From assembly GCA_028583405.1 (NCBI GenBank), contig JAPTMU010000165.1, positions 323,501-387,500 on the forward strand: a DNA stretch of 64,000 nt. Reading direction: 5' to 3'. This document shows positions 49,980-60,026 of the stretch, piece after piece; position 1 is the stretch's first letter; each line of letters starts with the position of its first letter. The notes below the pieces were generated by a model. The model did not search any database. It was given only the letters and a program-made list of their open reading frames with translations, and was not told the DNA's origin. This stretch comes from Pogonophryne albipinna (lineage: Eukaryota > Chordata > Actinopteri > Perciformes > Artedidraconidae). The position numbers and the translations under genes are program-made.

Positions 49980-51089
49980 TTAAACCCCACGGCCCCGCGG
50001 GCGGGGGCAAAACGCAACATTTTGCAAGAAACAGTGTCTGAGGGCTTCTTAATAAACTATGAATGTGTCATACTCACTTAACGGGAAGAAACTCAACTAT
50101 CAGACAATATTAACCATGTTTAGCTAAACGAAACAAAAGGGTAATAACAAAGACTCTGAATTAGCCCTGAGCAAAAAAAAATAGCGCAATTAGCACAGAA
50201 CTCAAGGTAAAATACCCTTATTGCTTATCAAATCTGCACAAACAAGATATCAATTAGCAAGCTGAAATTCCACAGATTCCAGACATATAAGTATCATCAC
50301 TGAGCGATCCGAACTCGCGACAGGGGGGAAACACGGGAGAAATTCTTACCTATGCTGTTTTTCGGATAAAAAGTTGTGTTCAATGGCATTAAAACGATAA
50401 AAACGCTGCTGAACGTTAATCCATACGTTAATCCAATGTGTCTGTGTCACTTTGAAATGATTACTGATAATCCATCATTCCATTTTGGTCAATAACGGAG
50501 TTTTCATATTAAGAGCTACAACCCAGCTTCCGGTTCTGAGGCATTCTGGCTACGCATCACTCATTCACCAATGGGTAATGTTTGGATGGATTTTAGGAAC
50601 TTCCCCTCAATTCTATTGGCTCTAACGGTTCAAAAGAGGTGTCAATCATCAAAATCGACCGAGGGGGGCCAGAATTATGGAAAATCCACCCAAATGACCC
50701 CCAGAAGTGTTTTTTGTGTGCTAAATCTCTCTGAAAAGATAAAATGTCACTTGTTTTGCATCAATCTTGATACAGGGTACTTATTATAGTTTGGATTCCT
50801 AAAGCTTTTAGTCTCCGATCCCATCATTCAAGGGTGGTTTTCACTATAAGTAATGTTTTCTTTTTGGACGGACACAATAATTTAATTTTTTTTACTATGT
50901 TCAATCTGAATTTACTTTAAAATAAAACAAATCTATATTGATTCTGACTTTTCTACATCCAACTCACAGGTTTATCATTGCTTTGAGAAAAAAGATTATT
51001 AATTTATCCCTTTTAGAAGTGAAGATAGTCATTTGTTCTGGGAATGTCCATTTCGAGCCTGAGGCCTGAAAAACAGGCTCGGGGCTTAA
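49980..51089. mobile_element. TTAA-target element with terminal hairpins, copy C
   Basis: TTAA at 49980-49983 then ACCCC; GGGGC then TTAA at 51086-51089. The left hairpin is GGCCCCG/CGGGGGC (49993-50009). The right one is GAGCCTG/CAGGCTC (51056-51080). Collinear with copies A and B over most of its length, so it gives the cleanest full-length version (about 1.1 kb). Non-coding. Confidence 0.85.
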
Positions 51090-51106
51090 GTTCCCAGAAA
51101 GACTAA

Positions 51107-51769
51107 CCCCTAGATTCCACCGGGTCCGTCTGCGCCGCGTTACGGCTGCGCCGCGTTACGGCTGCGCCGCGGTTTTGGTCCGGCCTCCTCCGGCGTCTTA
51201 CCCTACTGGGCGCGTTTCAGAAGCATTTCAGAAGCGGAGCGTCTTGCCTGCCGACTCGCAGTTTTTGTTGATTTGGGCATATTTCCTGGACAAGCTACTT
51301 TGTACAGACAAAGTTAATAATAATTGTAATATCCCAGTTATAAACGACATGAATCAAAGATGTGTTGCTGTATTTTAGTGGTAAAAAAATGCATTCATCA
51401 TCATAATTATTACATATAATTTACACAGTGCCTGTAAACCGGAGGAGAACGCTGGCGTTTCTACTCCTACTTGAAAGACTACGGAGGGATAGGGTCTGCA
51501 AAATGAGTTTGTGTGTGTGTATATATATATGCTATATATGCTCTGAACGTTCCACTTCCTGCCTGCCTGACATTACGTCAAAAATAGGATTCATCCTAAT
51601 TTTAGAGGAGCCCTGCGCCGAGACGCTTCTGGGACGCCTTCTGGGACGCCTTCTGGGACTCTTCTGAGCCGTAACGCGCCGCGTGTGGTGGAATAGCACC
51701 CATTGACTAGAGTGGCCGCGATCGCCGCGGCCGTAACACGCCGCAGACGGACCCGGTGGAATCTAGGGG
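51107..51769. mobile_element. Harbinger-type MITE, TAA target duplication
   Basis: Ends start CCCCTAGATTCCACCGGGTC, inverted at the right, with about 28 exact bases and then GC-rich similarity. TAA lies at 51104-51106 and 51770-51772. The left end has a triplicated CTGCGCCGCGTTACGG-like unit. Unusually GC-rich for this region. No transposase. Confidence 0.87.
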
Positions 51770-52534
51770 TAACACTCTTACATCAGGGTCTTGTGCTCTT
51801 GTATCCTGAAAAGGATTTGTGGATGTTACTATAGGTTGGTCTGTTGGTCAGTCAGTTGAATGGGTGGATTGATGGACTGATTTTGTGAATTATGTATCAA
51901 TAACCTATTCAGTAAACAGTGAATCTTGTATTGATTATACTTCAAAAATGTTGGCTCTTGGCATTTTCATGCATTTTATTCAGAGCAGCAATTAATGCAG
52001 CAGAAGAATAACTCATTTCCAAAGGATCACTTTCATTTACCAACGAAATATGCTGCTTGTTGCTTTTAATTGGTGCTCCACTGGATTTTACAGTTGCCCT
52101 TTCGTCCTGCCCTTCTCTTTGCTCACCCTAAGATGCTCCTTTGCTGTTTGTTAGAAAGATCTGATTAAGAGCATACAACTCCTCTAGTGAGGCTTCTCTG
52201 CCGGCATCTGCTTGATTAAAATGATGGATAGAGATGGGGAAGGGCTATCTTTTAAAAATAATAATAAATCTCAGAGAGGTGTGTTGCCTTTTGTTCAAAG
52301 TGTCTCGGGTCAACCTCTGTCTTCCTAAACCACACTGGCATTTGCCATTGAAAGCATCATCGGCCTGAGCCTAATGGTTGCGGAATGCCAACAGTCAGCT
52401 GAGTTGTTGGTTTGATTCTAATGGCGGTCAAGGTCCACATGGATTCACTGATTCTCAACCTGTTGTTGTTCTCAAGCAGCTTTGGTCAAACTGTGACAGG
52501 GTTGCTGTTTGTATGACAAATGTTGGTCTACCAA

Positions 52535-52692
52535 TCAGAGGTTTAGTGGTTTGCTCCTGTGCTCCACCTGTGAACGTGTCCTTGGGCAAGATACTGGACC
52601 CCAAATTGCTCCTGTTGGCATACTCAATAGGGTAGAGTTTCTTTGTGAGTCATTTTGGATAAAAGCTAGAGCAAAATATAAAATGAATGTCA
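52535..52692 (+). mobile_element. tRNA-derived SINE, 3' part
   Basis: GTGTCCTTGGGCAAGATACT then CCCCAAATTGCTCCTGTTGGC and TTTGGATAAAAGCTAGAGCA is the standard 3' body of a fish SINE. The tRNA-like head is decayed. Confidence 0.75.
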
Positions 52693-52693
52693 T

Positions 52694-53389
52694 TTAAAGA
52701 GGCCCTATTATGCTGATGGGGGATTTCCCCAAAAAACAAAAGATCATGCCAGAGGGAGTTTCTCTCCCACACACTCCCTACTAGCTTGAAACGCCTCCAA
52801 TACACTCCTTAGTTTACTTCTGGAACATAATTACATCAATATGTAACAAACATGCTTATATTGGATAGGGCTCTAACTCATTGTATGTGTTGTAATTTAA
52901 AGTAAGATACATAAAGCCATTACACTCGGTGTAAGTGATCCTCAGGCTACAGAGAGGCATGATCCACAACTGCAAACCTTCATCTGGGAATTCTACTTTC
53001 TTGGCTCTACCTGGCAAGAAATGTAAAGTAATTATGGAAACTGCATTCATCTGAGGCCGCTTGAATCCGTGTATCTACCGTCCAATTGTTTTTCTTTATT
53101 AAACAAGTAAACGGAAGAGCGTCTGAGAGGCCTTCTCGCTTTTTGCTTTTTACCTTACTAAATGGTCTAATGGTCATTGGAGCGAGGGGCGGGGCGAAAC
53201 TCACGGAAGTGATTTCAAAACAAAAACACTCGTTTGCTTGGAACTGTGATAATATTATAAACAAGGTGAATTTAACGATCACAACGAAAACAGCCAAGAC
53301 ATACATTGAGCCCAGAAAACTAATGTTATTAAGGGCTGTAAATATAATAAGCCTATGTCTAAAATGGACAACATTGTAAGGAGATTTAA
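52694..53389. mobile_element. probable TTAA-type MITE
   Basis: TTAAAGAGGCCCTATTATGC at 52694 is a good left end of the GGGGACCTATTATGC family. The proposed right TTAA at 53386-53389 is weak. The interior includes 53066-53108 and 53339-53376, which reappear inverted at 57365-57472. Confidence 0.6.
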
Positions 53390-53499
53390 ACTACAGCGAT
53401 TCTGCGGTCAACTCAGCCGTCTCTCGCGTTTGTTTTTTCAAATCAGCACTGCAGCTCTTCATTTTTTTTCCTGCTATATTCAATAAGTGATACAAATAT

Positions 53500-54350
53500 T
53501 CTTTACCACAAGTTCTTAATTCAACTGACTCTCTTGGACTCTGTACTAGTTTGACTTCTACCACAAATGAAATGAAGTAGGCTACTTTTACTGTGTACTT
53601 TGTGAGTAATCCTCTGTCAGAGTCCCCTCCATAGTACATAATGCATGTTTTTCTGCTATCTTTGATGAGTGATAAAAATACAATTTTACCATTAGTTCTT
53701 AATAGGGCTGCTCGATTATGGCAAAAATCATAATCTCGATTATTTGGGTCAATATTTGATATCACGATTATTAAAAACGATTATCCATTTACTTTGAAAA
53801 CATCAATTTATTGGAGAGAAAAAATGTGAACAGTTGATTACCCTGAACTTTAAGTATAATTCAACTGAAAAATCAATTAAAAAAAAAAGTAATTAAAATA
53901 AATAAAGGTAATAAAAAAATAATCGTTTTATTTCGATTACGTTGTTTTCGTAATCGTTGCAAGCCATAATCGTAATTGTGATTAAAATACGATTAATTGA
54001 GCAGCCCTAGTTCTTAATGAAATTGATAATGTTTGACTTTGTATTAGTTAACTAACAATACATTGAAGTACTTTTACTGTGTATTTTTTGAGAAATACTC
54101 TGTCAAAGTCCCCTGCTGAGAACAAAATCTAGCCACTTCTGCTAAGTTCGATGAGGGAATAATTTTTTGTTGCCATTAGTTCTTCGTGAGATTGATCCTG
54201 TTGGACTCAGTACTAGTGAAACTACCCCCACAAGTACTATGAAGTACTTACTGTGTACTTTTCCAGTAATCCTCTGTCAATGTCCCCTCCTGAGTACAAG
54301 AATGCATGTTTTTCTTTTAATAAGCATTAAAAAACATTTCTTCCTGAGAC
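53500..54350 (+). repeat. degenerate tandem repeat, about 190-bp unit, three units
   Basis: Each unit runs from (A/T)AGTTCTTxxT through TTGGACTCxGTACTAGT, TTTTACTGTGTACTTT, GTAATCCTCTGTCAxxGTCC to ATGCATGTTTTTCT. Units start near 53511, 53694 and 54177. The middle one is interrupted by the 307-bp hAT element at 53703-54009. Confidence 0.8.
53703..54009. mobile_element. hAT-type MITE, exact 8-bp target duplication
   Basis: TAGGGCTGCTCGATTATG at left against AATTGAGCAGCCCTA at right. gttcttaa is repeated at 53695-53702 and 54010-54017. 307 bp, rich in AATCG/CGATT motifs, non-coding. Confidence 0.94.
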
Positions 54351-54719
54351 TGATATTGTTGGACAGAGTATTTTAAGAGGATAAGGTAGACATGATATCA
54401 GCAATACATCCAGTCAGTACTCCGGCAGCAGCATTTTTACACCTTGGAAAGTCTTTAGAGTCTGGCCTGGATAGCTGGTCCCAACTATCCTTCAGCAAAG
54501 TGACACACTCTGTCACTCTGGTTGGCCTCTTATGATGCTGCTGTCTTTTAATATATAATTATTCCTCTGCCGCTAGTTCGTTCCTCGCAGATTCTTCAGT
54601 CTCATCAGCCTCGTCCTTCCATCAGTCCCAGTCAACGCTTCCAGCACAGTTCCAGTGTCTAACTCCATATGATATTGTCCTGATGCAACACACTCTCACT
54701 CCATAATCGTCCAGGAGCG

Positions 54720-55250
54720 ACGTTTGATCAGTGTCCGTGGCGTGCAGTTGTGACGCTCCTAGGCTCCTTCAGCTTCATAAAGGGACGCAAATAGCTTTCA
54801 ACTGATTGCAATGTATTCCCATCTGCGGCGGGATTTGACGCTCATGGAAGCACGGCATTCGTTTGTGTCGGCTGCCCTTAAAGGCAATGTGAGCGTCCAT
54901 TCTCATTGGATAACGGAGAATTGTACACCCGGAAGTAAGTATTCCCCTTACTGTCGATTGATTTTACAGTGATATCTGCACTACTCATCGACTAAAAAAC
55001 ACCAGATTATCCTTGTTAATTACACAACATTGTTTGGTTTAAATTGTGTGCAATGCTTTTGTATTTTTCCCCTTCGATTCGGAGAAACAAATATTTGTTC
55101 GGAGTAAAGGATGGCAGAAGACACTACACTACCCAGAATCCCCAGCTATCGTTTAGGACTACACCATGTGCTCTGTTTGACAAACCCCGTTTTTTTTCAC
55201 CATTCATTCCAATGGCTGGCGTCTATGTCACGTGATCAAAAAAAAACATG
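54720..55250. repeat. unclassified interspersed repeat
   Basis: Shares 55108-55162 with 5551-5605. Includes GGACGCAAATAGCTTTCAAC and CATTGGATAACGGAGAA segments that look repeat-derived. No ends recognised. Confidence 0.4.
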
Positions 55251-55599
55251 GCCATACTTCGTTTTATTCTCGGTGGAAAATGCCTATTTTAAAGTTAGTT
55301 TGGCCATTAAAATGCGTTTTGATGTCATTTGATGCGAGAAATATGAGTTGTTATTTCAGATTATGTGTGCAGTGGATGTACATGATCTTTAGTTTGCTAG
55401 TTATTACGAAGATTACTTCAGGAAATTGCGTCCATAGAACGTTTTCATTGTTACCAAGGTGGTTGCTAGGGACGCTGCTATCGATATTATTTCTGTTATG
55501 TTGTGTAACTGTTTAATGGTGTTATCTTTATTGCTACCCCCTTCCCCGTCAATGTATAGTGTTGGTCCACAGCGCAAACATATTAGTTTAACAAAATCC

Positions 55600-56651
55600 G
55601 CATTTAAAACGGCACAAATCATGTACAGAGCAAGACATAATCTACTTCCTAGGAAAAACATTGTTCGTAGACAGAGAGGGTGGGTATAATTTGAGAGGAA
55701 ATCTACATTTTAAACAACTCAAGGTCAGAACAATTCTGAGAAGTATGAGCAGAGTTGGGTGTAGCGTTACAAAGTAACGAGTTACTGTAATAATATTACT
55801 TTTGTCGGTAACGGAGTAGTGTAACGCGCTACTTTTATAATTCAGTAATCACACTACAGTTACTAACATTTCCCGACACGCGTTACTTCGTTACTTACTA
55901 AAATCAGTCATAATAAAACCTCAACAAACACCTGCAAAGAACACATGCTAAGGTGAAGCTAACGCACTGCTATTTGTTGTTTGTTTATATCACGTAGTCT
56001 GTTCTTCTTCTCTGTTTTCCGGTTGTTGCCTGTTTTGAATGACGAATACACACTACCGCCGCCTGCTGGTAAGAGAGTTATTGCCCCTCACGCATGCGCA
56101 GTTCGTACGTGCTCGGCTGAAGTCTTTGCGGTGTCTGGTTCCAGTGCGACACATGGCCAACACGCAGGAGAACACGCCGACGCAACAGCGTGAGCAGAGA
56201 TAGACTGCGCAAAATATACAGATAGCAGGAGACAGAGGACAGCCACGGTCAGATAGGAAAACATTCAGGATCTGGATCAGTCTTATCAATGGAAACTGAA
56301 CTAAAGAGAACATTTGAAACTTTAGCAGTCTGCGTGATCTGCCTGCAGGGAGGGGCGGGCCGGCCCTGCGAGTAAAGTAACGAGTAAAGTAACGAGTAAA
56401 GTAACGAGTTACTTTATGTAGAGAGTAACGAAGTAGTGTAATATATTACTTTTTTTTTAAGTAATATGTAATATGTAATATATTACTTTTTTTTAGTAAC
56501 GACCCCATCTCTGAGTATGAGTATAACAATCTGTGGGGTGATTTTATGGAATGGTTTGGAGCAGGAGTTAAAACAAAGCACAAGCATAATTCAGTTTAAA
56601 AGGATGTACAGAAACACTTTTTTGGAAAACTATGAGAATGAAGAAAGGTGA
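55600..56651 (+). pseudogene. LINE ORF2 C-terminal fragment, frameshifted and interrupted
   Basis: The first frame contains FKTAQIMYRARHNLLP. Near 55665 it shifts to a frame with DREGGYNLRGNLHFKQLKVR, which runs into the hAT insertion at 55750. After the insertion the frame continues as ITICGVILWNGLEQELKQ and ends FLENYENEER with a stop at 56649-56651. Such tails belong to fish LINE ORF2 proteins after the RT domain. The RT and endonuclease are absent. Confidence 0.8.
55750..56513. mobile_element. hAT-type element, exact 8-bp target duplication
   Basis: Left end CAGAGTTGGG; right end CCCCATCTCTG. agtatgag is at 55742-55749 and 56514-56521. Subterminal GTAACG/GTTACT repeats, as in 15896-17721. 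764 bp, no transposase frame. Confidence 0.92.
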
Positions 56652-57364
56652 TTGAAGATGAGAAATTATTGTATATGTATGTATAAATGTAAATAACTTG
56701 CATAATGATTTAAAGGACAATCATTGATCAAGTAAGGGGTGGGAATTAATAAGCATTTGCTTCCTCCTACTCCCTTTCGGACACATATGATTTAAAAAAA
56801 ATATATATATTATTAATATGAAGACTTTTTGTATCATGAATGTGGATAAATACTGTATTTTAACAGTACGGTATTCTGTTTCTCACATTTGTTATTTTTT
56901 TAATCTGTTCGAAATAAAGATTGAAATGAAATGAAAATGAAACAATCCACTATCTGTGGAAAATACAAGCAACCATAAAACGCCCTTTATCTAGAGAGCC
57001 ATTGAAGCGCATGAAGAATTTATCCTTCCACAAATCTTTTCATCTGCTGTATTAATAAAGTTGCCATGTGTTTTCAAATTAAAGTTATGCCACTATCTGT
57101 ACAGGACATTACAAATATTCTTCATTTGCAGTATTTTATTTTAAAAGTGTTCAGAAAGACTGCATCAATGATATGCTATATATCTATATATCTATATAAT
57201 ATCAATATTGTTAACTTCAACCAAAGTCAATTTAAATAGCAAAAATGTGTTAATTGCCATGGATGTGGTGTTTGATATAGTTTATGTTCAATTTCAACAA
57301 TTTTAGGCAGAAAAACGTATATAGACTAAACCTTTTTTAATAATTTACTATCATTTAGAAAGGT

Positions 57365-57472
57365 TTTTGTGTTGCACAATGTTGTCCATTTTAGACATAG
57401 GCTTATTATATTTAATATGTTTACTTGTTTAATAAAGAAAAACAAATGGACGGTATACACAGATTCCCTTGC
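57365..57472 (-). repeat. inverted, internally deleted copy of 53066-53376
   Basis: The minus strand reads GTTTTTCTTTATTAAACAAG TAAAC, then almost directly AATATAATAAGCCTATGTCT AAAATGGACAACATTGT. The same two blocks are separated by about 230 bases at 53109-53338. Confidence 0.8.
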
Positions 57473-57842
57473 CTACCAAAAATACCTTTGCCAAAACATT
57501 TTTTCAAGACTCATATCACATTTTTCCCAGTTCTCTTTTTGGTTAAAAGCCATAATGCATATCAAATAAAATAAAATGTTTGCAATACTTCTATAATTGT
57601 TTTGATTTTTGGAGATATTGGGCCGCCAGCTTGAACCACTGAGCTCATTCTGCTATTTTTAATTTCCAGGTCAATCAATAATCGGTAATTATGCTATAAG
57701 TAAAGAACTCAAAACTCAACACCAATTGCTTTAAGTCTAAAATAAATAAATAAAGAATAACATTGATATGTAAGAGCTCTTGTTTGCTGTGTGTGGAATG
57801 GTTCATTTTATTTAAGTTTTGTATGAGGCTGCAGGAAGCTTA

Positions 57843-58137
57843 TGGCGCGTTTCCACTGCAGCGGGTAGCTCGCTTTAAGCGTGCCGAGCCGTGCGGGGCC
57901 CGTTTTTGGTTGCGTTTCCACTTGGCCTAGTTTTGGCCCGAGGCTACTTTTTCACCTTTTTTCTGGCCCGACTAAATCGTGGTTCTAGGGCCAGGAACAA
58001 CCAGGCTGAGTCGGGCTGAGTATGCTAAACTAGAGAGAGAATCGCTGGCAAGGGGCTACAACTACAACAAGATGAACATATTTGACCGTGATTTAATTGT
58101 AATACACGTTTCAAAATGATGCCGAAGTAACAACATA
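57843..58137. mobile_element. Harbinger-type MITE, 3'-truncated copy
   Basis: Starts TGGCGCGTTTCCACTGCAGC after TTA (57840-57842) and shares TTTAATTGTAATACACGTTT CAAAATGATG with 14671-14702 of the complete copy at 14496-14878. Similarity ends near AACAACAT at 58135. Confidence 0.7.
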
Positions 58138-58999
58138 CTGATACTGGTTAGTAAAAACCATGAATTAATGCTTTGACAAGTCTGCAGACAGACGGCAGGC
58201 GAAAAACCCTTTTAAAATGCGTGTTTTCTAAATGGAGCTTGGCTAAGCTAACGTTATATATGCTCCGACCGTCCACACTCACAACAACGGCCTATACAGT
58301 CTAGTCTAGTCTAGACAGGGATTACTGCCCAGGTAGTGTTCCCAAGTGTTTTAATACCCAAACCAGGAACCCACCTGTCAGAATCAATCTGTAACCCCAT
58401 TAGGCTAGTTGGAGGATGTTAATATCTTAAATCTGACGTCCAGTAGCAGTATATTAGCATCATTGCAGTACTAACATTGAAGCTGTTCTGACTCAGCTGT
58501 CAGCGAAGCCTATTACTTGACACAGCCTTGGGACCCAACTCTGGATCCATTCCATATACAGTTGACTCAATTCAAACTTTAAATTGAATATGAAGTTCAC
58601 CTAATAATGGAGCCTCTCAATAAACTCTCCAGGTATTTGCTATGAGAAGTCTATAAGGGCAAAATACTTTCTATTTGACTGTGAAGAAAATCCACTTCCT
58701 TAACTAGATGAAGTGATTTCTCATCCGTCAATGAAAAGTGAGCACAGTATTAGAGGTTGTCTGAGGAGGTGTTAGAAAGGCTGTTTGGCCGAAGTCATAT
58801 ATAATTCTTGCAGGGTTTGAGAGTTCAGAGTGAGTTCCACATCAGCACAGAAGTTTTATATCAGTCAGTTCTATAATGTGGTTTTTAATGAATATATTTT
58901 CATTAAGGTCTCCTATTATACTGTTTTTCATCAATATATTATAGGTCTCAGATATACAAAACATGTCTCTGAAGTGGAGGAGATTCAGGCTAATGGTTC

Positions 59000-60026
59000 C
59001 AGTGTTGTGCTAGTTACTCAAAACCAGTAACTAGTTACCATTACTAGTTACTTCATTTCAAAAGTAACTCAGTTACTTTACTGATTACTTACACCAAAAA
59101 GTAATGCGTTACTGTGAAAAGTAACTTTTTAGTTACTTAAAAAAAGGGCTCCCATTAATGCCCTTATAGCCTTCATTTCAGTACTGTTATTTCATTGGAG
59201 AATAATACAATCTGTTGATCAACTTGACATGCATTATATGCAATCTGGATTGCATCGATATTAGCTGGCTTTCCATTTTTGTATATTCTTTCTCCAGGTA
59301 GTTGGAAAAAGTTTTCCGTCCCATATGCCGTGTGCCGCCCGGACATGGTATCATGCTAACTAGCTCCCTGAAAGCGGGTGACTCCACTGTAGCAATAGCC
59401 TGCATGTGTTCTACAACATACCGTGCAATGGCTTTATCCACTTTTCCCTGCCTAGCAGTCCCTTGGTTAAAATCCAGCCGCTGTTGCTTAGGTGGAGGTG
59501 GAGTGGCGTTGGATGAGTCTGGGTCTGTGCCGGTCTTAGTTACTAGCTTCGTCCCAGCATGTTGTTTTTGCAGATGTTTTAAGAGATTTGAATTACTGGT
59601 TTGGGCAGTAGATAGGATCTTTGACCCGCCAGGACACAACTTACATTTAACAGAAACTTTCTTTTCTTTGTGCTCGACAAAAGTGAAATAGTGAGAATAT
59701 CTCCAGGTGGAGAAACTAGACTTGAGCTCCGCCGCCGCCATGATAGTCTTGTTAGTAAACAACACGCCCACAGCCCGTCTCCGCATGTTACACAGGAAGT
59801 ATCTAAGTACATTTACTCAAGTACTGTACTTAAGTACAGTTCTCATCTCTGTTCGCCTGGCTGTTGACTATATAAAAAAACTAACGCAGTAATGGAGTAA
59901 CGCACCATGTAGTAACGGTAACTGAGTTACTGAATTTAAAAAGTAATGCGTTAGAGTACTAGTTACTGCCAAAAATAACGGCGTTACAGTAACGCGTTAC
60001 TTTGTAACGCGTTAGTCCCAACACTG
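59000..60026 (-). mobile_element. hAT element with N-terminal transposase fragment
   Basis: Ends CAGTGTTG and CAACACTG, with GTTACT-rich subterminal repeats. atggttc precedes and atggttac follows, a nearly exact 8-bp duplication with one base lost. Encodes a BED-finger fragment on the minus strand. 1,027 bp, so most of the transposase gene is deleted. Confidence 0.87.
59187..59786 (-). pseudogene. hAT transposase N-terminus with BED zinc finger
   Basis: A 199-codon open frame. The likely original start is the internal MAAAELK (59741). The BED finger uses W28, C48, C51, H71 and H76 (KCKLCPGG ... NLLKHLQKQH). A proline-rich linker (ATPPPPKQQRLDF) and the helical segment before the catalytic core follow (DKAIARYVVEHMQAI, ESPAFRELV). 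It ends after KEYTKMESQL, where the element has lost the RNase H-like domain. It would bind DNA at most. It lies in a dead element and there is no sign of expression. Confidence 0.85.

Larger units (their letters stand above)
55590..56943 (+). mobile_element. 5'-truncated non-LTR retrotransposon, split by hAT
   Basis: Plus-strand LINE remnant. The C-terminal ORF2 portion is at 55600-55749 and 56522-56651. A 3' UTR follows with CTTCCTCCTACTCCCTTTCG and a GAAATAAAGATTGAAATGAA end at about 56910-56943. The hAT element at 55750-56513 interrupts it. Confidence 0.82.

Noticed and set aside
59302..59691. 129-codon plus-strand frame
   Set aside because: Shadow of the minus-strand BED-finger frame, which has the recognisable motifs.
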